Of a stretch of DNA of 64,000 bases, positions 1 to 9,784 are shown piece after piece. The position numbers and the translations under genes are program-made. The notes below the pieces were generated by a model. It saw nothing but the letters and a program-made list of their open reading frames with translations, ran no database searches and was not told where the DNA came from. Origin of the DNA: Lepidodermella squamata (taxonomy: Eukaryota > Gastrotricha); contig JBLDXI010000032.1 of assembly GCA_047495785.1 (NCBI GenBank), forward strand, positions 1,302,001 to 1,366,000, given 5' to 3'. Numbering within the stretch: the first letter of the stretch is position 1; each line of letters starts with the position of its first letter.

Positions 1-348
1 CTGTTGTGAATAAATATTGCGAATAAATTTACACAGGTCGTGAAAAAGGAGAAAAGGACGTGTGAATCTGACCCAAAAATACAAATATTTGCCCAATTTA
101 AATTACCCTTTAATACACTGATTTTTGTATATTCTGGACCACTATCGCGCCACCATAATCAGTCCGAGATGCGCAAGTCCTGACTATAAAATTATCGCCA
201 AGTACACAAATTCGCCAGCTATATTCGTGTTCCATAGACTCATTCACCTTAATCCGCCCCTTAACGCGAAAGATCGCACTTGAATGGTGAGGAACTTCGA
301 TCCGAACTCGGGCACTCCTGACTGGGAAGGCCGTGTCGGCGTTTTTCT

Positions 349-718
349 TCACGATGTTTTTGAAACCAACAGCTGAGAATAACGGGCAATCTGTTTTACG
401 ATATTCCCATTCACATCAGCACCTTTCTGAACCAAATACTTGACATCATCGAGCTGCCACTCCGATAGGACGCGCCCCTTCATTGGCAGCGGCGTCGATA
501 ATAGCACCATTTTCAGGCAGAATCTTGACAACATCTAAATAGCCATAAGATGCCGCGAGGTGTTTTCCCGTGATCTATTCTCGCATTGACGGCAGCTTTA
601 ATTTTGACCAAGTATTCCAGAACATCAACATGCCTTCTCTCTACACCACTGAATAACGATTTTCCTCCCCGTTCTCTTCCAGATAAATTCGCACCACGCC
701 CAACCAACAATCTTGGTG
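349..718 (-). pseudogene. Ankyrin-repeat gene remnant, frameshifted
   Basis: Read on the minus strand, this stretch encodes pieces of about three ankyrin repeats, but in three different frames. Upstream comes a repeat containing HVDVLEYLVKIKAAVNARID and GKTP. After a shift of one frame follows HLAASYGYLDVVKILPENGA, and after a second shift DDVKYLVQKGADVNG, then a stop. These match the ankyrin pattern (GxTPLHxAA, VVxxLL, GAxxN), so homology is clear, while the two frame changes break the protein. Repeats of this family mediate protein-protein binding and the intact gene's partner cannot be inferred. An open stretch at 110-352 on the same strand shows no recognisable domain. Sequencing indels could mimic the breaks, but a decayed copy is the simplest reading. 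Confidence 0.55.
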
Positions 719-1051
719 AAAATTACTTAAAACTTAATTACTTTACTTCCATGAGGGGTCACTTTGAGACATTAAGGGATCCAAAGCAGAACGTGAGGTC
801 CGGCTGTAAATGATTCCAGCTTATCTGACGCATAGATAATTCAGCAAATAATGATCTTCGGTCTTTTCGATATTTAAACACCACATACATCCTAATTGAA
901 CATCTGCTTTCCTTTAATGTCACACATTTGATGTCACAGCTTTGTTGGCAGTGTAAGCAGTAAGAAGAGTTGCAACGTTTGTTTCAAAAAGTTGCATGTT
1001 AGCTCTAAAGTCTCTTCGCAAACTGAATATTTACTTCTATCACGAAAATTT
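719..1051. other. Spacer upstream of the first CUB/LDLa gene
   Basis: No coding signal was found here. It lies between the ankyrin remnant (minus strand) and the first CUB/LDLa gene (plus strand), so it probably holds that gene's promoter and 5' UTR. No clear TATA box or other motif could be assigned. Confidence 0.4.
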
Positions 1052-3945
1052 ATGGTTGCATCGAAGTATCTGTCGCTTTGCGCCTTAGCAGCACTGGTTC
1101 TTCATTTGTGCAAAGGTGATTTTCAGCTTGATTTGCTAACTACTACTTGCCCAGGGAAAGATGTGATATTATCATCCCAGGCAAATTTTGAATCTTTCAG
1201 CAAGGGCTAATGCAATGTAACCAAATTAAAACGGCCCAACATTCTATGCTATTTTGCTATTCCTCACTGTTACTCCACGAATACACGCATTTTTATACCC
1301 CTAGGTCGACTGCAATCAAAGCGAGCTGCAAACGTCGAGGTTCCAACGTATGATTGCTCAAAATCCGGCGATGTAGAGGTCACGATCGGCGAACAAGTGA
1401 ACAAGCGTGCTCTACTGGTCGCGCATTATAGTGAAATGGAACTGGCTCTCAACTGCACATTCAGGGTGATAACTTCCGCCGAAGGCACTGCTATTTATTT
1501 CCGCCTGAAAGAATTTTTCTCATCGAGTGATCATTGCGAAAATGCTTCTGTTAAGCTGTTTGACGTCGAGTCCGATGAAATTGCGCTTCTCATCAATACT
1601 TATTGCGAAACACCAACGGAAAATAGCGTCAAAGCCTTCTCCACAAAATATGGCGCCCTTACGATTGAAATTCTCGCACTATCTAACGAAACCTTAGCCT
1701 TCGAAGCTGAAGTCTTCCAGATCCCGGCAAATTGCAGTTTCTTCTGTCCGGCCGACGCGAAATGCATTGATGCGGAGAAACGTTGCGACAATCACACAGA
1801 CTGCTTGGATGCCTTTGACGAAGAAGGCTGCGACCTTGATTCAAGTTACGTAGTCGATATTGTTGGGGACCTTTCTGCTAACGATTCTGCTGATTATATT
1901 GCTGCTGATCACGGTAACGGAGACGCCGATGCACCAGTGGTGATCGACCGATCCTACAAGTCTGCAAAAGCCAGCTATTCGCGTTGCGGGTCGCTGTTCA
2001 ATCAAACCGGCATGAAGGGCACTTTCTCTAGCTTATATTACCCGTCCCGGTACGGACGTCGCATCGACTGCTCGTGGGAGATCAACGCAGCTAAGGATCA
2101 CATTTTGATTAGCTTCGACCCTTTGTTCGATATCAATCCTTGCGCAAACATGTTGTTGGAAATGTATGCGCGCAGTGAGAACGGCGAAGAAAAGTTGGCG
2201 AAAAAATTGTGCGGCATGAAAGCACCCATAACATTCGCTATCAAGGCCAATCGTGCTCGCGCCCAGTTCACGTCGGATGGTTACAGCAGTGGCATTGGCT
2301 TCCGCCTTCATTGGACTGCTATTACCGCTGATGAGCTAGGTAAAGTTTCCCAAGTCTACTTTGCACTTCTTTGCGTCGTTGTTAAAGCTCACCTTGCTGA
2401 GTCTACCTATAAAATTGCATGATATTAACGTCAAATTTCTATATTCCACACTTACCTGCAAAACAATGTACAAATAGCTTGACTGCAATATTTTTATGTA
2501 AATATAGCTTCGCTGGTGAAACCCCAACCGATCGTAGGTCCCACCGGCGGCCGCGGGCTAATCTTCCTGAAAAGTGCTGCTTGTCGCCCAAATACTCGAG
2601 GTCAGGTGCTGACCAATCGAACTGGTGTCTTCGGTTCACCTCGCTTTCAAAACGGCGGAAAGTACACATACAGCACCAACTGCATTTGGATCATCAACGG
2701 CGCTGCCGATCAGCGGATTGTTCTACTGTTCTCCGAATTCGCGCTGGAAAACTCGGCCGACTGCACTTTCGACTACGTCACCATCCACGATGGTAACAAT
2801 CTCGTCGGCAAGTATTGCGGCAAGGCATCCATTCCGCCACTTCGATCGAAGACCGACATTGTAACGATCGAATTTGTTAGCAACGACAAAATCGAATATG
2901 GGGTAATCAATATTGCTCGAATTGAAAACAAGAATGGCTTAGAATCATTGAAATTTAAAGTTACCAAAGACACTTGATATATTGCCTTCGAATTTGCCTT
3001 TCGATTTTTTTCAATTTTAATTCTCATATCTGAATTGAAGTTTTACAAGGATATTTTTGAATTTTTAATATTTGGTTGTAAAGCGGGAAAAATCATTAAA
3101 TAATTTTCCAACCTTCAGCCGTTGTGGATCGTTGTGGATGTATTATTGAATCTCTGAATGCTGAGGCTGAAAATTGTGTAATTATAGGGTTTTCGCGCTT
3201 TCTACCGCATGTCGGATGATAAAGACGACGGTTACGGTTTCCGCCGACATTTGACTGATTCAGGTATGAAAAGCCACTTTCCATTGCATCTCACATTCAA
3301 ACGTAATAGGTTTCGAGAGTTCACCGAAGTGGCTCAGCTGAGTTATAGTTATGATTAACAGCAGTCAACGTGATATTAATTCGCCAAACTTGTTTTTTTC
3401 ATAAAGAATATAGCTTCCGAGAACCAAGTGATGCCAATCTACCATTCGACTGCTTTAAAGCCAAACTAGTCGAAGTCAACCTAAAGATTGATAGTGAATC
3501 GACTAAACACGCTCGACTGATTGCTACCCACACGAACGCCGACTCTGAGCACAAGTGCGCGTTCAAAATCAGTGTTTCGAATGATCATTCCAGTAGCTTG
3601 ATCTACTTCCGCCTCAGAACGTTGAAAATGTCTAGTGATTCTTGCGGCAAGTCGTCCGTCATGCTCTTCGACCTTGGAAACAGCGGAAGTAGAAGCTTCA
3701 TGTCATCCTATTGTGAATCAGTCTCGCCTGGTCAAGCTAGGCCGATTGTTGCGAAGAACGGGGCGTTGCTGGTACGCCTGGACGCTATGGCTAACGAGGA
3801 GTTGGCTTTTGAAGCCGATGTCTATCAGATTTCGCGGGATTGTGGCTTTTTCTGCGCAGAGAATGCGACTTGTATCTCAGCTGAAAAACGCTGCGACAAA
3901 CGAGCCGATTGCCTGGATGGAGCTGATGAACGGTTTTGTTTGTAA
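1052..3945 (+). CDS. Secreted CUB-LDLa multidomain protein (tandem paralogue A, remodelled)
   Basis: Five exons join with consistent phases: 1052-1115, 1305-2339, 2508-2902, 3188-3263 and 3422-3945 (697 aa). Exon 1 is a signal peptide (MVASKYLSLCALAALVLHLC). Exon 2 carries a CUB-like domain, a class A LDL-receptor repeat (Cys-rich, ending DCLDAFDEEGC) and a second CUB; exon 3 carries a third CUB. Exon 4 is a hybrid of two CUB ends. Exon 5 repeats the first CUB plus LDLa, ends RFCL and stops, with AATAAA at 3960. The first three exons align exon-for-exon, with the same phases, to the neighbouring gene at 5000-9350. CUB and LDLa modules bind proteins and calcium outside the cell; the ligand is unknown. 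Exons 1-3 are well supported. Joining exons 4 and 5 is an inference: 3422-3945 could instead be a separate broken copy with no signal peptide. Confidence 0.65.
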
Positions 3946-3965
3946 CTTGAAATCTGACGAATAAA

Positions 3966-4999
3966 CGGCTTGACGAAGTTTGTTTTTGCTTAATAAAATC
4001 GCGGAAACGTTGCATTCTGTTTTAAATTCATGAAAAAAACATTTTTTGTTGGTGACCGCATGACTCACGCTGATTCTCATTTCAACAATTGAGAAACAAA
4101 TTATTTTAGAAAATATTGAAGAGCAGTGGCGAATTTTAAAAAGCCTAATGCCGGACGGTAAGAAGGTGGCTTTAAGGTACGATTTTGTTCAGTCTCATGG
4201 AATCTATAATCAATCGGTTTGGCCATTGGACTAAGTACATTTTCGGCCACGCTAGTTTTTAAGGTTGTTAGTGAATTTTGGCGATATCAATATCCAATCG
4301 CCTTCAAAATAACCGATAAATTATAAATCTACACCTTTAAAGGAGTATTTTGAGCCCAAGAACTTCATGATTCGAGCAAGGGTTCAAGCTGTTCGCCATT
4401 AGTCAATCGATTGATCGATTATTGGCAAAATTTCATGGTGATATCGAATATTCTGCGCAGCAGAACTGACTTTCTAAGTTAATAAGCCATTGTTGATTGC
4501 GAATTTGAGAGCAACATTCAAGCCTGAAGTTTTGCTAGCAAGTTATCGAATGATTTCTACTTTATCGTTATCGGCAAAATCGGTCAATATTTCTGGGGCA
4601 GCGATATTTGAAAAACAGCAGGGATGAAGGGTTTTTGCATCAATTCATATATCTCTAATAATATTTCATTATTTTTAGAGAATAAATTTTGCTGCTGATC
4701 ATTGTGCGAATCAGATTTTTTTGTTTTGATTATAATTTAGTTATCACCTAGGTAGGGATTAACCTCCTCTTCTCTTTCTACAACTGTTAGCTAACAGCTA
4801 TAAAACAATGACTCGATTGACGGTGCAACAGCTTGGCAGCACACGAGTTTTGGCGGCTCGCGATCTCAGGGTGTTACAAGCCCGCGCGCGCGCGATTTAA
4901 CATCTCTCCAACTGAAAAATTCAAATTTCATAAATTATCAAACAGTTTAACTACATTTTTACCACTACAGTTTGTTGCTCTCGCACATTTTTTTTACAT
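3966..4999. other. Spacer and probable promoter of the CUB/LDLa pseudoprotease gene
   Basis: About 1 kb of AT-rich DNA separates the two paralogues. No convincing exon was seen. A CG-alternating run lies at 4882-4894, about 110 bases before the start codon. The last 250 bases probably hold the promoter and 5' UTR of the downstream gene, but no core element was identified. Confidence 0.4.
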
Positions 5000-7900
5000 A
5001 TGAAATTGTTTACAACCCTGCTGTGTGCCCTAGTGGCACTGGCTGTTCAATCATGCTACGGTAGGCAAACATTTTTTTTTATTTTTAAATTTTAGAAATA
5101 AAATCACGAAATCCTGGAAATCGTCGGAATATAATTTAAATTCAATTTGTTGCTTATTTTTCAGGCCGTCTTCACATGAAGCGAGCCATTAAGAACCCAG
5201 CATCTTACAGCTGCTCGAAATCCGGCGTTGCGGACGTCGTGATCGGCGAGCTGGCGCCTTTGGGAAAACGCGCTGTTTTAGTCTCGTCTTACTCGAAATC
5301 GAAACCCGGCCTCAACTGCACCTTCCGGGTGTTCTTCCCCGAGGAAGACCACACCGAAAGCGTCATCTATTTCCGCCTCAACACCTTCACCTCTTCGAGC
5401 AAAAAGTGCGAAAAGGCATCGGTTCGCCTGTTCGACGTAACCGATGAAGACAGGTCGCAAATCGATGCATTCTGCGAAACTAAACCCAAGAGCAGCTTGA
5501 AGGCCTACTCGTCGAAATACGGCGCCCTTCTGGTTGAAATTCACGCGCTGTCTAGCGAAACGCTAGCCTTCGAAGCCGAGGTCTTCCAAATCCCGGCTAA
5601 TTGCGGTTTCTTCTGCCCGGCCGATGCGAAATGCATCGACTCTGCGAAGCTTTGCGACGGCCGCAGCGACTGCTCTGATGGGTTCGACGAGAAGGGGTGC
5701 GGCGCCCATGGCACCCAGGGTGACTCGAATTACGTCACCGGTCAAGTTGGAGCGTTGTCGATCAACTACGGCAAGGAGATCAGCCAGTCGATCAGCGAGT
5801 TTGACCGATCGTCCACCTTGGAATTGGTCGACCCTGAGGAAGCTCCGGAGCACTCGATCCACATCGCCACGCCTCCTGAGGACGAGACTGCAGATCGAGG
5901 TTCCAACTACAACTCGGCCGCTGGCCAGTCCGGCTGCGGGTCGCTGTACAACCAAACCGGTATGAAGGGCAGCTTTTCCAGCTTCAACTACCCGTGCCCA
6001 TACGGACCTCGCCTGACCTGCTCGTGGGAGATTAATGTCCCGAAAGATCACGTGATCATGTTCGGCTTCAACCAGCAGTTCTACGTCGAGCCGAATAAGC
6101 AACCGGCGGCTGCAGGTGTCCTGCCGTGTAATGATCAGCTGAACCTGTACGTCAAGTCGGAGGAGACTGGCCAAGACCAGCTGGCGAAGACGGTGTGCGG
6201 CAACAAAGCACCTGCCAATTTCTTCGTCAAGACAAACCGAGTTCGTGTCGAGTTCAAATCGGACGATAATGACGACGGTTACGGATTCCGTCTTCATTGG
6301 ACTGCTTTGACCACTGAACAATTAGGTAAAAATTATTTTAGTGTTTAACGTCTCGCTCCTTAACATTTTTGAGGTCAAATTTCCGGAATTATGAACAAAT
6401 TAAATTTTTTAATTTTTTCTAGTTCCAGAGTGAGGCCTTCAGGAATGCGGCAAATTTCTTTATTTTTTCAAAAATCAAAATTATTAAGGATGATTTTTAA
6501 TTTTTCCATAATTTTGAGCGCATTATTTCAGAAATTTTGCAACTTTGCGTAAACCTGAAAAAAAATCGGAATATTATTTAGCATCTAGGCCAAAGATATT
6601 TTGAGCCTGGGAGTTTTTCGGGTTCGCGTCAGTCTAATGCATTTTATTTTAAACAATAAAATTAATCGAATAAATCAATCATGCGGAAAAAAACGATAAT
6701 TGGCGACTGTTTCATTAATTTTATTAAATTAAATTATTTCTAGCTGCGTTGATGAAAAGGCCAACGATCTCGGCTACTGCTGCGCCGACTCTTGAAGGCA
6801 GCGGCCGGCTTCTCGCCAGCCGCAAGCCGATCGTCCTGAAAACCTCTGCCTGTGCGCCTGGAACTCGTGGCCAGCACCTGGCCGGCCGAACTGGTCTCCT
6901 CGGCTCGCCCCGCTTCAAGGACGGCAACTACACCTACGGCGCCAACTGCACATGGATCATCAGCGGCGCGGCTGATCAGCGGATTGTTCTATTCTTCTCG
7001 GAATTCGCGCTGGAAGACTCGACCGAGTGCAATTTCGACTATGTTGACATCTACGACGGCAGCGATCTTGTTGGCAAGTACTGCGGCAAAGCCTTCGTAC
7101 CGCCATACAGATCGAAAACCAACAAAGTCACCATCAACTTTGTCACCGACAACAAAATCGAAGATACGGTGAGTAGAAACGAAAATTTCGAAATTCATGT
7201 ATAATTTTTAGCGAATGAATTGATTTAGGATTATTATTTCAAATTTGAAAAAGGTTCCCCAAGTGAACACCCTACATTTAAGGTTCAAGGTTCCAGAACT
7301 AAAGTTCTCTAATTTGATGGGTTCCCAGTTATCCTGTGGTTTTAATTTCTAGAATTACCGAAAGAAAAAATCACAAGTATAAAAATCGAGTGCTGGAATT
7401 AGTTCTGGAACCTAAATTTTATATTCAAAATATTAGGAATCATCAAAATAAAAATTGAAAAAATGAAGAATGCTGGTTTTTTTTACTTTAAATTTTTTGA
7501 TTTTTCAATATCGAACTTTTCCTTTCAGAAATTCAAGAAATAAAATGCAACAGCATCAAAAATATGTACGGAAATTTAGCTGTGGAACCTTGAATTTAAG
7601 GTGTTCACTAGGGTTCAAGGTTCACTGAACCCTTTTAAATTTGGCAATTTAATAGGTTTTATTCCTTCTCAGTCCTTAGTTCTAACTTAAAACCGATGCC
7701 TTCTAATTTCAGGGATTCCGCGCCTACTACCACATTTTGAAGCCTGAAGATATCAACGATAAGGCGAATCGCGCCAAGCCGAAGTACACCTCCCTCGATG
7801 AAGACTGTGAGACTCGTTTCGGCCGCATTCTCGTTAATGATAAAACCGATGTAACCGCCGCTGCTGCTACCGCCTCGCCCGCCGTAGTCGAATCTCAAAC

Positions 7901-9350
7901 AACCACCAGCGCCAATGCTGTCACCACACCTGCCGAGTCTACCCGCCCGGCGCCCTCGACAATCTCAGTTGCGGATAAAGACTACGATACCGATAGCGAT
8001 GTTCGAAGCTTGGTGCCTAAAAAGGTGAATAAGAAGCCGAAGATTATTCGCCAATCGCTCGCCAAGTGTGGCCATGTGTCCGGCAAGGCGTGGGCGGCGT
8101 CGTTCGATGGCACGTGCCACGGTGCGTTGATTCACAAGCGATGGCTGCTGGCGACCACCAACTGCATGGCCATCCCTGCGGCTGGTTCGGCTGGCGATCA
8201 AGTCGAGTTCGATAACGTAGTCGACTGGGTTTCGAACAAGTCCATTGGTACTGTCAGCGCGATGTCTGTCATGGACTTCAAGTTCCGCGAGGCTGAACAC
8301 AAGGTTCACATTTTTGCAAAATAAAAATTAAATAAAAAATTGAAATTTTGAAAAAATTCAATTTTTTTAAATTCAAATTCCAAATTTGAACAATTTTAAA
8401 ATTTTAACTTTTTAATTTTAATTTAGGAATGATTTAATTTAGAATTATTCAATTTGAATTTTTTATTTTTTACCCGATTTTTATACAGGCAAAGGCCGTG
8501 TCCCGCTTTACTGGAATGACCCTTGTTCAACTTGCGAAACCAGTTGAGGATGCTCAAACATCGCCGGGCGTCGTCTGTCTGCCATCTGACAACGGTGACG
8601 ATGATACTCCGGACGGTGCCTGCGAATTCCCGATGGCGCCATCTCTCACGAAACGCTATCACCACCTTTACGAAAAGTCCAAGTTGTCCGACGATGCCTG
8701 CAACCTTATTCTGCTATCGGCCAAGGGCGCTAAAATCGCGGCTGAACGAACTCACATGTTCGAGTGCTTCCTGGCCCAGGACGTCGATGCTGGCGTCGAA
8801 GTTTCGAGCAATACCGACAAGTTCGCCGTGCAAAAGCAGTACTGCGAGGTGCCGAACAAGTCGCGCTATCGCAATTTGTTCGACGAGTTTCCGCTCAAGT
8901 ACTGCAAGAACTACCAGGAGGCGTGGACTATTAACGGCATTCTTGTTCAAGTTCTGACGTCGAATCCGATCAAATGCGGCGTTTTCGACGAGGCTGGCTC
9001 GGCTGGCATCGATGCCGCTACCACAAAGACCGACAACCACCAAATTATCGCGGTAATTTATTTCCTATTTTTCCTAAATTAATCCTAATTTTTCCAATAA
9101 TTTAAAATATTTTTTAATTTTGTAAAATAATTAATCAATTAGTTAAAAAAATTATTAATTAAATTATTAGAATAAATAATTAATTAAAAAAAATTATTAA
9201 TTAAATCATGAAAAATTAACGAATTTTCTTGAAATTTTGAATTTTTCCCAGGTCTATGTTCGCGTGTCCCACTTTTTCGAATGGATCTTCACTTCGACCG
9301 GCAACGCAGCGGATTCGAGCAGCTCAACTCTCAAGTTCGAAGAATTGTAA
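5000..9350 (+). CDS. Secreted CUB-LDLa-CUB-CUB protein with a C-terminal pseudo-trypsin domain
   Basis: Six exons with compatible phases (5000-5060, 5165-6325, 6744-7168, 7713-8303, 8489-9052, 9252-9350) give 966 aa. Order: signal peptide 1-18 (MKLFTTLLCALVALAVQS), CUB-like 33-165, LDLa 167-199, CUB about 278-407, CUB about 443-557, a Thr/Ala/Pro-rich linker, then an S1 peptidase fold from about 667. The S1 fold is shown by CHGALIHKRWLLATTNC (normally CGGxLI..WVLTAAHC), TLVQLAKPV followed by VVCLP, and the terminal VYVRVSHFFEWI. All three catalytic positions look replaced: His to Asn in TTNC, Asp to Gly/Met before TLVQL, and GDSGG by WTINGI. It is therefore probably a non-catalytic serine-protease homologue; such proteins in arthropods act as cofactors or binders in immune cascades. 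AATAAA lies at 9462. Exon 4's donor (AAG|GTTCAC) is weak but phase and homology support it. Confidence 0.85.
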
Positions 9351-9467
9351 CTATTTCACATCATTTTGAACAGCTTTTTGTATGGCCAATCGATAGCCGC
9401 ATTATCATTATTATATTATGAAATCAACTTGTTATCCACACACGGCTGCATATAATGAAAAAATAAA

Positions 9468-9784
9468 CAACGAATTTTATGAAGTTCGCGCATTGTTCTA
9501 ATAATATATTGATCGGTTGCGAAATCAGCGAAAAAATCGACCGGCGCATGATTTAGCAGTACACACTGGTTGTGAGCAATGAAAATATATGGCCAGTGAT
9601 TAATAATTAACCAGAGTCACCCGCCGCTCAAGTGGATATTCGCGCTTTCGAAAACAATGCAAAAAATTAACGATCGATCGCCAATTCTCGGCTATTGTGG
9701 CCGCTCTACAGACGACACTTGATACTTCGGGTTTATTTACGCCATCGCAAAATTCGATATATACCATAATATAATATTTTTTTC
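9468..9784. other. Spacer upstream of the fucosyltransferase gene
   Basis: AT-rich spacer between the poly(A) signal of the pseudoprotease gene and the fucosyltransferase start codon. It presumably contains the latter's promoter. No exon or assignable motif was seen. Confidence 0.4.

Noticed and set aside
3422-3945. Separate complete CUB-LDLa gene
   Set aside because: No signal-peptide exon or start codon precedes it, and its phase fits exon 4 of paralogue A; better treated as part of that gene or as a fragment.
5563-6321. 252-codon minus-strand open frame across the CUB/LDLa exon
   Set aside because: It is antisense to a clearly conserved, spliced CUB-LDLa exon and shows no domain; the length reflects codon bias on the opposite strand.
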